Of a stretch of DNA of 47,364 nt, positions 1 through 9,500 are shown one piece after another. Origin of the DNA: Hyphomicrobium_A sp964405975 (GTDB lineage Bacteria; Pseudomonadota; Alphaproteobacteria; Rhizobiales; Hyphomicrobiaceae); assembly GCA_964405975.1 (NCBI GenBank), contig CAYOPW010000011.1, forward strand, positions 1 through 47,364. The letters are read 5' to 3'. Position numbers and translations under genes: made by a program. How positions within the stretch are numbered: the first letter of the stretch is position 1; each line of letters starts with the position of its first letter. A model generated the notes under the pieces. That model ran no database searches. It was not told where the DNA came from and saw only the letters and a program-made list of their open reading frames with translations.

Positions 1-25
1 GAATGAGAATGAGAAGGAAAGCGTC

Positions 26-640
26 ATGACGGCGCGGCAGGGCAGCACAGAGCAGAGCAGGACGGTGGCAAAACGTCATCGCACCGTTGCTGCGACGTGT
101 GCATTCGTCGTGCTGTCGATGGTCGGTCTATCGTTTGCGGCAGTGCCGCTATACCGCCTCTATTGCCAGGTCACCGGCTACGCGGGAACGACACAAAAGG
201 CCGATAAGCCCTCAAACGTGGTCCTCGATCGCACGATCACCTTGCATTTCGATGCCAACGTCGCCCCGGATCTTGCGTGGCGCTTTGAGCCGGTGCAGCG
301 GACCATGGATGTCAAGATTGGCGAGAACGCGCTCGCTTTCTACCGCGCGACCAACTTGTCCGATGAACCGTTGACCGGCACGGCCGTGTTTAACGTGACA
401 CCCGAAGCCGCCGGCATTCACTTCAACAAGATTGAATGCTTCTGTTTTACCGAACAAACGCTGGAACCTGGGCAGTCCGCTGACATGCCGGTTTCCTTCT
501 TTGTCGATCCTGCGATTGTCGACGATGAGGATGCTAGTTACCTGTCTGAGCTGACGCTCTCCTACACCTTCTATCGTACCGATGCGCCAGCACAGAATAC
601 GGGGCAGAATTCATCGAACATCACGCGCTCGGATGGCTGA
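26..640 (+). CDS. ctaG: Cytochrome c oxidase assembly protein CtaG/Cox11
   Basis: Membrane-anchored copper chaperone that delivers copper to the CuB centre of aa3-type cytochrome c oxidase. The 204-residue protein has a cytoplasmic N-terminus, one transmembrane helix at about residues 21-42, then a periplasmic domain. The copper-binding motif CFCF is present with Cys138 and Cys140, inside the family signature FNKIECFCF. Length is normal for the family. A purine-rich ribosome site (GAGAAGGA) lies just upstream of this ATG. The same frame stays open to the window edge, so a slightly earlier start cannot be excluded. Another frame closes with TGA at 27-29, overlapping the ATG, and may be the end of an unseen upstream gene. 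Next come coxC, DUF983 and SURF1, the usual oxidase assembly cluster. Identification is firm. Confidence 0.95.
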   Translation: MTARQGSTEQSRTVAKRHRTVAATCAFVVLSMVGLSFAAVPLYRLYCQVTGYAGTTQKADKPSNVVLDRTITLHFDANVAPDLAWRFEPVQRTMDVKIGENALAFYRATNLSDEPLTGTAVFNVTPEAAGIHFNKIECFCFTEQTLEPGQSADMPVSFFVDPAIVDDEDASYLSELTLSYTFYRTDAPAQNTGQNSSNITRSDG

Positions 641-774
641 GACATGAGGACCTTGAAAGTCACGTTAGACGCTTGCGAGAAGAGAGACTAGCAGCCCGAG
701 CGCCCACCAATAAATTCAGCGCAAAGGCGAAATGGATCGACTGGGAACACCAAAGGGGCTTACGGGAGAAGACT

Positions 775-1737
775 ATGGCCGCGACGCACGTAAAAGAGCA
801 CGACTATCATCTCGTCAATCCGAGCCCCTGGCCGGTCACCGCCTCGATTTCGGCGCTGGTGATGGCCATCGGCCTCGTAATCTGGATGCGTACCTTGGGT
901 GGTGGCGCAGGTCTGTTCGGCGTGAACGGACCGTGGTTCTTTGTCGCCGGTTTTATTGGTGTGGCGTTGAGTGCCTTCTTCTGGTGGCGCGACGTCATTC
1001 GAGAGGCGAATGCCGGCGATCATACGCCGGTCGTCCAGCTGCACTTCCGCTACGGGATGATCCTCTTCATCGCGTCTGAGGTGATGTTCTTCGTCGCTTG
1101 GTTCTGGGCGTACTTCGATGCGTCGCTGTTCCCTGCAGGTGTTAACGACCTATTCAATACGGACGACCTTGTCGGCATGGTCACGCGCGATCAACTGACG
1201 GGTGGCCATTGGCCGCCAGCGCCCGCCGATGGCACCGGTGTCACGATCCCCGCGAATGGCGACGCCACACCGGGCGTGTTCCAGCATACGTTCGATCCGT
1301 GGGGCGTTCCGCTCCTCAACACCCTCATCTTGTTGACGTCGGGTGTCACCGCGACGTGGGCGCATTACGCGCTTTTAAAAGATGACCGTCGCGGCCTCGT
1401 GCTTGGCCTTGTCCTGACTGTCATCCTCGGTCTCATCTTCACAGGCTTCCAGGCCTATGAGTACTTGCACGCCGCCTTCAGTTACGCTGGCCACATCTAC
1501 GGCTCGACGTTCTTCATGGCGACGGGCTTTCACGGTGCACACGTTATAATCGGCACGATATTTCTGCTTGTGTGCCTCATTCGTGCGCTGTGGGGCCACT
1601 TCACGCCGAAGGGTCACTTCGGTTTCGAAGCGGCAGCCTGGTACTGGCACTTTGTCGACGTTGTGTGGTTGTTCCTATTCGCCTGCATCTATGTTTGGGG
1701 CGCAGGGCCCAATCCAGGCGGCCTTGGCACACACTAA
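775..1737 (+). CDS. coxC: Cytochrome c oxidase subunit III
   Basis: Subunit III of the aa3-type terminal oxidase, an integral inner-membrane protein that stabilises the proton-pumping core. The chosen ATG has GGGAGAA about 5 bases upstream and gives 320 residues beginning MAATHVKEHDYHLVNPSPWP, typical of the family. The open frame runs 34 codons further upstream but without a good start. Seven hydrophobic helices are visible. The conserved glutamate lies in the ASEVMFF segment (Glu102), and the GFHGAH and WYWHFVDVVW signatures are present. About 50 residues between helices III and IV (near 120-170) form the long soluble loop seen in alphaproteobacterial homologues. It follows ctaG after 134 bases and a GC-rich hairpin follows it. 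Identification is firm. Confidence 0.96.
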   Translation: MAATHVKEHDYHLVNPSPWPVTASISALVMAIGLVIWMRTLGGGAGLFGVNGPWFFVAGFIGVALSAFFWWRDVIREANAGDHTPVVQLHFRYGMILFIASEVMFFVAWFWAYFDASLFPAGVNDLFNTDDLVGMVTRDQLTGGHWPPAPADGTGVTIPANGDATPGVFQHTFDPWGVPLLNTLILLTSGVTATWAHYALLKDDRRGLVLGLVLTVILGLIFTGFQAYEYLHAAFSYAGHIYGSTFFMATGFHGAHVIIGTIFLLVCLIRALWGHFTPKGHFGFEAAAWYWHFVDVVWLFLFACIYVWGAGPNPGGLGTH

Positions 1738-1777
1738 GTAGATGCAGACCTCCCAACGATCGGAGGGAGTTCACAAG

Positions 1778-1799
1778 GGGGCGGCCCGGTGGCCGCCCC
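1778..1799 (+). terminator. GC-rich hairpin after coxC
   Basis: A perfect 9-bp inverted repeat, GGGGCGGCC at 1778-1786 and GGCCGCCCC at 1791-1799, encloses a 4-base loop. No T-run follows, so it is not a classical intrinsic terminator. It may stabilise the coxC mRNA 3' end or reduce read-through into the DUF983 gene. Confidence 0.5.
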
Positions 1800-1911
1800 A
1801 CGTCGTATTCTGCCAACGGCCCCACCTGTCGCCTGTGGCGGCGCTGTGGTAAATGCTGCCGTGCTGATCCGCCCACTTCTCAGCCCTTAAGAGCGGATCT
1901 GGGAGCGCAAT

Positions 1912-2286
1912 TTGTCCAGTCGATCGAAAGCCATTTCACCAATCTACGCAGGGCTGTTTGCGCGATGCCCCCAATGCGGAAAGGGGCGGCTCTTCAAAAA
2001 CGTGCTAGAGCTTCGCGAGAACTGCGAAAATTGCGGGCTGGACTATCGTTTTATCGATACGGGCGACGGCCCCGCCGTGTTCGCGATCTTCATTCTCGGC
2101 TTCCTCGTGCTTGGTCTGGCGCTCTACGTGGAATTCACCTATGAGCCGGCGGTCTGGGTGCACGTGGTGCTTTGGGGCGCACTCACACCGCTGTTTGCAC
2201 TTGGTCTTCTGCGCTTCCTCAAAGCGCTCCTGATCGCTCTGCAGTTCAAGCACAAGGCAGAGGAGGGCCGCATTGCCCAGAAGTAG
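1912..2286 (+). CDS. DUF983 zinc-ribbon membrane protein
   Basis: Small DUF983-family membrane protein of 124 residues; biochemical role unknown to me. The N-terminal part has two CxxC pairs (CPQC near residue 19 and CENC near residue 39), which suggest a zinc ribbon or other metal site. Two hydrophobic helices follow, at about 55-77 and 81-105. The start is TTG, supported by GGGAG at 1901-1905, six bases upstream. Genes of this family commonly sit between coxC and SURF1 in alphaproteobacteria, as here, so a role in oxidase or haem-copper assembly is inferred from context only. Family assignment is good; function is open. Confidence 0.85.
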   Translation: MSSRSKAISPIYAGLFARCPQCGKGRLFKNVLELRENCENCGLDYRFIDTGDGPAVFAIFILGFLVLGLALYVEFTYEPAVWVHVVLWGALTPLFALGLLRFLKALLIALQFKHKAEEGRIAQK

Positions 2287-2313
2287 CGCGTGCCGGACGT
2301 TTGCTGCATCACG

Positions 2314-3057
2314 ATGCTAACCACGCTGAAATCCAAAGGGCTCCTCTGGCCGGTCATCATGACGTTGGCCGGCGTCGCGATCCTTGCTCGTCTCGGTACA
2401 TGGCAGTTGGAGCGCTTGACTTGGAAGGAGGGGCTGATCGCGAACATAGCGCAGCGTGCGCATAGCGCGCCCATCAACCTTGCTAATGCTGAGCGATCGA
2501 AGCGCTCTGGCGAGGACATCGAGTACTTGCGGGTTAAGACTACAGGACAGCTTCTCCACGATAAGGAGCGCTATCTCTTTGCATTCGATTCAAAATTTGG
2601 CTCAGGCTATCACGTCTTCACACCATTGGAGCGTGCCGACGGCAGCGTCGTTTTCATTAATCGCGGATTTGTTCCTTCACAGCTTAAAGACCCAGCCAAG
2701 CGCGAAGCCGGCCAGGTGACAGGCGCAGTGGAGATCGTCGGTCTTGTGCGCCGCCCTGAACAACCCGGCACGTTCACGCCGGAAAACGACGTGACGGAGA
2801 ACTTGTGGTATTGGCGCGATCTTGACGGCATGGCTACGTCCGTCTTCGGCCAGGAGGAGCCACCGCTCGTTCCATTCTTCATCGATGCGGCGGCCGAGCC
2901 GCCCGCGCCCGGCGGTTGGCCCAAGGGCGGAGTCACGCGCCTCGAACTGCCCAATCGTCACTTGGAATACGCCATCACTTGGTACGGGCTGGCTGCGGCA
3001 CTGATCGCCGTCTTTGCTGCCTACGCTGTTTCGCGATGGCGCCGCCCTGACGCTTGA
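2314..3057 (+). CDS. surf1: SURF1 family cytochrome oxidase biogenesis protein
   Basis: Assembly factor linked to haem a insertion into subunit I of cytochrome c oxidase. It has the SURF1 architecture: an N-terminal transmembrane helix (about 8-28) ending in the LGTWQLERL signature, a large periplasmic domain, and a C-terminal helix beginning near the conserved HLEYAITWYGLA motif. From the ATG at 2314 it has 247 residues, normal for the family. A GTG at 2290 in the same frame would add eight residues. Neither start has a strong ribosome site. The last gene of the ctaG–coxC–DUF983–SURF1 cluster. Identification is firm; only the start is uncertain. Confidence 0.92.
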   Translation: MLTTLKSKGLLWPVIMTLAGVAILARLGTWQLERLTWKEGLIANIAQRAHSAPINLANAERSKRSGEDIEYLRVKTTGQLLHDKERYLFAFDSKFGSGYHVFTPLERADGSVVFINRGFVPSQLKDPAKREAGQVTGAVEIVGLVRRPEQPGTFTPENDVTENLWYWRDLDGMATSVFGQEEPPLVPFFIDAAAEPPAPGGWPKGGVTRLELPNRHLEYAITWYGLAAALIAVFAAYAVSRWRRPDA

Positions 3058-3208
3058 CGGCAGGTGTCGTTGATTGGCTGGGGTCAAGGCCAGCAAACTT
3101 GTTTGTTTCCAGGCGTTTCTTGCCCCCGCTTGCTTGTTCGCGCCGCGCTCGCACACTAGGGTGCCGGGCCAAAGATTTGAGGATCTCCAGGAAAAGAGGC
3201 CACGATAT

Positions 3209-4615
3209 TTGAACTACATCTCGACCAGAGGTGAGGCATCGCCACTCGGCTTTGACGACGTGCTGCTGGCAGGACTGGCGCGCGACGGTGGCCTATTCGT
3301 GCCCGAGACATGGCCAGCCCTTCCACCCAAGACAATCGAATCGTTTGCAGGCAAATCGTTCGCGGATGTCGCCGTCGAGGTTGTCTTGCCCTTTACGGTG
3401 GGTGCGGTCTCGCGTGCTGAGCTGACGCATATGGCGCACGACGCCTACGCGCGGTTTGGCCACCCCGACGTGACGCCACTCACTCAGATCGATGAAAACA
3501 GGTGGGTGCTTGAGCTCTTCCACGGCCCGACGCTGGCCTTCAAAGACGTCGCGATGCAGCTTCTCGCGCGTCTCATGGACCACGTGCTCGCTAAACGCGG
3601 CCAGCGCGCCACGATCATTGGAGCCACGTCGGGCGATACCGGCGGGGCAGCCATCGAAGCCTTCCGCGGTTCTCAGCGTGTGGATGTCGTGATCCTGTTC
3701 CCCGAAGGACGTGTATCCGATGTGCAGCGGCGCATGATGACGACGCCTAAGGATGACAACGTGCACGCTGTTGCTGTTCGCGGGACGTTTGATGATTGCC
3801 AAGCGCTCGTGAAAGCCATGTTCAATGATCATGCCTTTCGCGATCGCGTCGGCCTTGCAGGCGTAAATTCCATCAACTGGGCGCGCATCGCCGGGCAACT
3901 CGCTTATTACTTCGTTGCCGCAGTGACGCTCGGTGCTCCGCGCCGAGCGGTCTCATTCGCGGTGCCAACAGGAAATTTCGGCGATATTTTCGCAGGTTAC
4001 GTGGCTAGACGCATGGGACTTCCAGTTGCGCAACTTGCGATCGCGTCTAACGTCAACGATATCCTACCGCGTACGCTTGCGACGGGCGCATATGAGATGC
4101 GCGACGTCATCGCCACCGCTTCGCCATCGATGGACATTCAGATCTCTTCGAATTTCGAGCGCTATCTGTTTGAGGCCTCCGGCCGCAATGCCGGGCTAAT
4201 CCGCGATATGATGAGATCACTGCGCGAAACGCACCGGTTTGAGCTGGACGCAATGAGGGAGGTGATGCGTGAGGATTTCGTGGCGGCCGCCGCCAACGAG
4301 GACGACGTGGCCGACGTTATCCGCCGCCTAAAGGCTGAACGAGGCTACTTGGTCGATCCCCATACTGCCTGCGGCGTGGTTGCCGCGGAACGTGCGCTCG
4401 AGGGCGAGGCGCCACAGGTCGTCTTAGGAACGGCAAGTCCCGCCAAATTCCCTGACGCCATGCAAGACATCACGGGCGATAGGCCCCAGTTGCCGCAACG
4501 GCTGGCAGGACTCCTCACGGAGGAGGAACGGTTCGAGACCATCGAAAATGACCTCGTTGTGATTGAGCGCCACGTGGAGGCGCGGACGCGCGCAATGGTG
4601 AAGGAGCGCGGATGA
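3209..4615 (+). CDS. thrC: Threonine synthase
   Basis: PLP-dependent enzyme converting O-phosphohomoserine and water to threonine and phosphate, the last step of threonine synthesis. The catalytic lysine is in the family motif GPTLAFKDVA, and the phosphate-binding segment is SGDTGGAA. The open frame extends to 3074, but family members begin at a sequence like NYISTRGEA. That matches the TTG at 3209, which has AGGAAAAGAGG upstream with 9 bases of spacing and yields 468 residues, the usual length. The 45 extra upstream residues look non-coding. Its stop overlaps the M16 peptidase start in an ATGA tetranucleotide, implying translational coupling. ThrB is encoded about 9 kb away. Confidence 0.94.
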   Translation: MNYISTRGEASPLGFDDVLLAGLARDGGLFVPETWPALPPKTIESFAGKSFADVAVEVVLPFTVGAVSRAELTHMAHDAYARFGHPDVTPLTQIDENRWVLELFHGPTLAFKDVAMQLLARLMDHVLAKRGQRATIIGATSGDTGGAAIEAFRGSQRVDVVILFPEGRVSDVQRRMMTTPKDDNVHAVAVRGTFDDCQALVKAMFNDHAFRDRVGLAGVNSINWARIAGQLAYYFVAAVTLGAPRRAVSFAVPTGNFGDIFAGYVARRMGLPVAQLAIASNVNDILPRTLATGAYEMRDVIATASPSMDIQISSNFERYLFEASGRNAGLIRDMMRSLRETHRFELDAMREVMREDFVAAAANEDDVADVIRRLKAERGYLVDPHTACGVVAAERALEGEAPQVVLGTASPAKFPDAMQDITGDRPQLPQRLAGLLTEEERFETIENDLVVIERHVEARTRAMVKERG

Positions 4616-5877
4616 CACCAGACGTAACAACGCTTTCAAACGGGCTGAGGATCGCTACGCAAACTATGCCCCATATGGAGACGGTGTCGCTGGGGCTGTG
4701 GGTTGCTGTCGGCGCCCGTCACGAGAGCGAGCGCGAGCATGGGATCTCACATTTTCTCGAGCACATGGCTTTCAAGGGAACGCGGCATCGCAGCGCCCAG
4801 CAGATAGCCGAGGAAATCGAAAGTGTTGGCGGTGAGTTGAATGCTGCCACGAGCCTGGAGTCGACGGCCTACTACGCTCGTGTCCTAAAGGGTGATGAGG
4901 GTGTCGCACTGGGTCTTATCGCCGACATTCTAATCGACTCGGCCTTCGGGGCTGCCGAGCTGGAGGGAGAGCGGCAGGTCATTCTCCAAGAGATCGCTGC
5001 CACGCGCGATAGCCCCGACGACGTTGCCTACGATCTGTTGCATGACGCTGCCTTTCCCCAGCAACCCGTGGGACGCCCCATCTTAGGCACACCTGAGAGC
5101 GTCAGGCGCCTCACGGCCGGTGATCTTCAAGGCTTTCTCGCAGATCACTATCTTTCTGAAAACATGGTGATTTCTGCCGCCGGCGCGGTCGAGCATAAGA
5201 CCGTCGTCCGCCACGCTGAGGCCCTATTCGGCGGGCTGAGTGGCGGTAACAAAAGGGGCGATGGGCCGGTTAGTTACGTGGGCGGCACGCGCACGTCGAA
5301 AAAGTCGTTCGAGCAGAGTCATCTGTTGATCGGCTTTTCTGGTCCATCTTATCGAGAGGATGCATTTTTTACCGCCCAAGTATTCTCCGGCCTGTTCGGT
5401 GGCGGCATGTCCTCCCGTCTTTTTCAAGAGGTCCGCGAGAAGCGCGGCCTTTGTTATTCGATTTACTCCACCGCGTGGGGCCTCAAGGATGCGGGACTGC
5501 TCGGGATTCATGCGGCGACGGGAGCGGACATGATGATCGAGCTCATTGACGTGGTCGCAAGCGAAATGAAGCGGGCTGCCGATAAGACGCCGAGCGGCCC
5601 GGAGATTTCGCGCGCAAAGGCGCAACTCAAGGCGGGTCTCTTGATGGCTTTGGAAGGATGCTCTGCCCGCGCTGAGCAAATGGCCCGCCACCTATTGAGC
5701 CATGATCGTATTCTTTCGACAGGCGAGCTCATGCAGAAGGTCGATGACGTAACGCCTGAACTTGTTCGTGAATTTGCAGCAGCGATTGCAACGAGCGTGC
5801 CCTCAATCGCGGTCGTTGGCAGTGGGCGCAAGTCGCAGAAACATGCGCGTCATGCAGAAGGCATTGCGGGACTTTAG
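4612..5877 (+). CDS. M16 family zinc metallopeptidase (processing peptidase-like)
   Basis: Zinc-dependent endopeptidase related to the beta subunit of the mitochondrial processing peptidase. The inverted zinc motif HxxEH is intact at His47, Glu50 and His51. The third ligand Glu127 lies 76 residues on, in GERQVILQEIA, as expected for an active M16 enzyme. The 421-residue length fits a two-lobed single-chain homologue with the C-terminal M16C lobe. No signal peptide is evident, so it is probably cytoplasmic. Its start overlaps the thrC stop by four bases and a GNAT gene follows after 18 bases. The thrC–M16–acetyltransferase order is common in Hyphomicrobiales. The physiological substrate is not known from sequence. 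Confidence 0.92.
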   Translation: MTPDVTTLSNGLRIATQTMPHMETVSLGLWVAVGARHESEREHGISHFLEHMAFKGTRHRSAQQIAEEIESVGGELNAATSLESTAYYARVLKGDEGVALGLIADILIDSAFGAAELEGERQVILQEIAATRDSPDDVAYDLLHDAAFPQQPVGRPILGTPESVRRLTAGDLQGFLADHYLSENMVISAAGAVEHKTVVRHAEALFGGLSGGNKRGDGPVSYVGGTRTSKKSFEQSHLLIGFSGPSYREDAFFTAQVFSGLFGGGMSSRLFQEVREKRGLCYSIYSTAWGLKDAGLLGIHAATGADMMIELIDVVASEMKRAADKTPSGPEISRAKAQLKAGLLMALEGCSARAEQMARHLLSHDRILSTGELMQKVDDVTPELVREFAAAIATSVPSIAVVGSGRKSQKHARHAEGIAGL

Positions 5878-5895
5878 CCCTCCAGGGGAACATGA

Positions 5896-6513
5896 ATGGC
5901 ATTCCTCAGGTCGAGCATAGGGCCAGACATTGCACAGGCAGTGCATGGACGCGGGGTTGTGCTGCGCGCACCGGTAGTGAGCGATTATGGCCCTTGGGCC
6001 GAGCTCAGGGCGCGTAGCCGCGAACATCTGAGACCTTGGGAACCTAATTGGCAGCGCCATGAGCTGACGCGCAGCGCCTACCGCCGCCGCGTTCGCCACT
6101 ATCAGCGCGAGGCCCGCGAGGACACGGGCTACGCGTTTTTGATTTTTGAGGAGGCGGATGACGAGCTCGTCGGCGGCGTTACGCTGTCGAATGTTCGTCG
6201 CGGTGTCACGCAGGCCGCGGTGCTCGGTTATTGGCTGGGACTGCCCTACACTAAACGCGGATACATGACGCGCGCTGTCCAGGCTATCTCGCGTTTTGCG
6301 TTCGATGATCTGCGTCTGCACCGGCTTGAGGCGGCGACGATGCCAGCAAACGCAGCTTCTATACGCGTGCTGGAGCGCAACGGTTTCCGGCGCGAAGGCT
6401 TCGCGCACGGCCTTCTGAAGATAAATGGCACTTGGGAGGACCACATACTCTTCGCTCTCCTCGTTGAGGACTTAGTGCTCGCGCGCGAGGTTCCGGAGGC
6501 GATGCGTAGATGA
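5896..6513 (+). CDS. GNAT family N-acetyltransferase (RimJ/RimL type)
   Basis: Acetyl-CoA-dependent acetyltransferase of the RimJ/RimL-like GNAT group, 205 residues. Typical features are the early strand VLRAPVVSDYGPWAELRARS, the acceptor strand ELVGGVTLSNVRRG, the helix YTKRGYMTRAVQAI contacting the cofactor, and the late ANAASIRVLERNGFRREG segment. The substrate may be a ribosomal protein N-terminus or a small molecule; sequence does not decide. AGGGG lies about 7 bases before the ATG. The stop overlaps the start of the large EAL gene in ATGA, so the two are probably co-translated. Confidence 0.9.
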   Translation: MAFLRSSIGPDIAQAVHGRGVVLRAPVVSDYGPWAELRARSREHLRPWEPNWQRHELTRSAYRRRVRHYQREAREDTGYAFLIFEEADDELVGGVTLSNVRRGVTQAAVLGYWLGLPYTKRGYMTRAVQAISRFAFDDLRLHRLEAATMPANAASIRVLERNGFRREGFAHGLLKINGTWEDHILFALLVEDLVLAREVPEAMRR

Positions 6514-9500
6514 TGCAAGTGGGCGAGCTGGCAGATCGAGACAGCAACCGTTGCCTCAGCGGCCGCACAGGCCTGCTCGCGCTCTTGATCGCAGTCTTCT
6601 TGCTCGCACTGTTGCCGGGTCGGGCGTTCGCCTTGAAACCCATCGTTGTTACGCCCGATGAGGAGCGCATCGAGATAACGACGCTCGGCGAGTTCTATGA
6701 TGGCCGCGGCGATAGTCTCCAGGTTGAGACAGCCGCCGGCGCAGGCGGCACGACGGGCCGGATGTCGGTACGGGCCGCGACGTCGGGTACTAATCCCAAC
6801 TGGATCGTATTTGCGCTCAGCAATCCGACTGACCAGCCGATCGAGCGTTGGTTGACGGCGGAGCGGTATAACGTGATTGGTTCGGGTGCTGTATGGCCCG
6901 ACCTGGACGCCAGCCGCATCGAGGCGGTTACCCCATCGATCGGGTTTGTGCCCGAGCGCATCAAAAGCGATCGCGCCGATATCTTTCGCATCACGCTTGA
7001 GCCTGGGCAGACAATCACCTACGTCGCCGAGCTATCCTCGCAGCGCTTTGCGCGTATCTATCTTTGGAAACAGCTCGAATACCAGCTGAAGACGCGCGAC
7101 CGCCAGTTGTTCAACGGCATCATGCTTGGCCTTATTGGCTTGCTGGCTATCTTTCTGACCGCAATCTTCGCTGCAAACCACAAGGCGATTTTTCCAAGTG
7201 CTGCGCTGGTTGCTTGGTGCGCGCTCGCCTACCTGTGCGTCGATTTCGGTTTCTTCCATAAGCTGTTTCAATTGCGGCCTGAGGACAATGCTGTCTATCG
7301 GGCGGCGAGTGAATCTGCCGTGGCGGCGAGCCTTGTCATCTTCCTATCCGTGTTTCTGAGGATCTCTCATTGGCATGGTCTCATACGCATGCTGTTTGCG
7401 GTGTGGATCATTGCACAGCTCACGTTGGTGGCTGTCGCGGTAATCGATCCAAGGCTTGCTTCGACGTTCGCTCGCATGTCGTTCCTGGCGATTGGCGGAA
7501 TCGGCGCCTCATTCACGCTCTTCCTCGCTTTGCGCGGTCAGGATCGCGCACTGTCTCTAATTCCAACATGGATACTGTTTCTCATTTGGATCTTCGGTAC
7601 CGCAATGGTGCTGACTGGGCGTCTGTCCGGCGACATCGTCGTCTCAGCGCTTGTTGCCGGTCTCGTTCTCATCCTCGTATTGATCGGATTTACGGTAACT
7701 CAATTCGCCTTCCGCTCGCTGGAGCCGCTTTATGGGGCCGCGCCCGGCGAATTGCAGATTCGCGCTCTCGCTCTTGAAGGAGCTGGATCAGCCGTCTGGG
7801 AGTGGAACGTGCGGCGCGACGAGATCAAGGTGAGTTCTTCGATCGAGTCCTCGCTGGGCTTGCGCGTCGGCGAACTGAGCACAAAGGTCGACGAATTCAT
7901 CAAGCACTTGCATCCGACCGACCGCGAACGATTCCGGCTGATCCTGTGGTCGATTCAAGAGCGCGCGGGCGCGCGAATCCGGACCGACTTCAGAATGCGC
8001 CATGCGGACAACAGCTATCGTTGGTTCGAGTTGGAGGCAGCCAGCATCCCCAGCTCGGATCAGCGTTCGCTAAGGTGTGTGGGCCTTATGCGCGACGTGA
8101 CAGACGCGAGACGCGCGCACGAAAGACTGCTGCACGATGCGGTGCATGACAGTCTGACAAACCTGCCCAATCGCGAGCTCTTGCTCGACCGCCTGAGCGT
8201 CGCCGTCATGCGGGCGAAATCCGAAGACAAGGTTCGTCCAAGCCTATTCTTTATAGACATCGACAAGTTCAAGAGCGTGAACGTTTCGTTCGGCTTGGTA
8301 GTGGGCGACAGTCTGTTGCTAACGGTCGCGAGACGTTTGCAGCGCCACCTTGGTGCGCCTGACACATTGGCCCGCGTTGGCGGCGATCAATTTGCCATTC
8401 TTCTGGTCGCCCAGCAGAGCCCCGGCGAGCTTGCTTCTCTGGCCGAACGCGTTCGCAGATCGCTTCGCGCCCCCATTAAGATTGCCGGCCAAGAGATTGT
8501 TCTCACGGGCTCCGTTGGTCTTGCGGTCTATGATGGTGGCGAACAGAGCCATCTCGACCTTTACAAGGAGGCCGAGATAGCGATGTACCGCGCCAAGCGC
8601 GGCGGTGCAGACCGCATTGAAATCTTCCGGCCGGAAATGCGCGGAGATCGCGACGACCGCGTCGCGTTGGAAAGCGATCTGCGCAAGGCGCTCGCCAAGA
8701 ACCAAATAAAAGTGCTTTACCAGCCCATTATCTACCTGCCGACTGAAGAGCTCGCCGGTTTCGAAGCGCTTGTGCGTTGGGAGCATCCCAAGAAGGGCCT
8801 CATGAATCCGGTGGACTTCGTGTCGGTGGCTGAGGAATCCGATCTCATTGTGCGGCTTGGCTCTCACGTGCTGCTGCGGGCGGCACACGAGGCAGCGAAG
8901 TGGCAGCGTGAGTTGCCACGCGACGAGCATCCGCTCTTCGTTAGCGTGAACATCTCCAGTCGTCAGATCTTCCGCCAGAATTTGATTCAGGAGATCCGCC
9001 ATATCCTTGGCCGCAACATCGTGCCGAAAGGTTCGCTGCGGCTGGAGATCACCGAAAGCCTTGTCATGGAAAACCCGGAACAGGCTACGGAGATCCTAGA
9101 GTCGTTACGCGGTGCCGGTGCGGAGTTGGCGCTCGACGACTTTGGTACGGGCTATTCTTCGCTCGCCTATCTGCAACGCTTCCCCTTTGACACGATCAAG
9201 ATCGATAGGGCGCTGGTGCAGTCGAGCGGAAGCAGCAACGGCGCCGGTTCTGCAATCGTGCGCTCGATGGTGGCGCTGGCGCATGAACTTGAAAAGAAGG
9301 TTGTGGCCGAAGGCGTACAAACGTCAGAAGACGTGGGCTTCCTCCGTTCAATCGGTTGCCATTTCGCACAAGGGTTCTATTACGGCGAGCCGATGTCCGA
9401 TCGCGAAGTGACGCAACTCCTCAAGATGGTGCGCACGGCCGAGCACAAATTGCGCCCGCGTGGCCTCTTCCGTGCAAAACCGAAACCGAAGCAAAAGCAG

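Noticed and set aside
1..25. Partial upstream gene at the window edge
   Set aside because: Two possible stop codons (4-6 and 27-29) exist in other frames, but 25 bases are too few to support a gene call.
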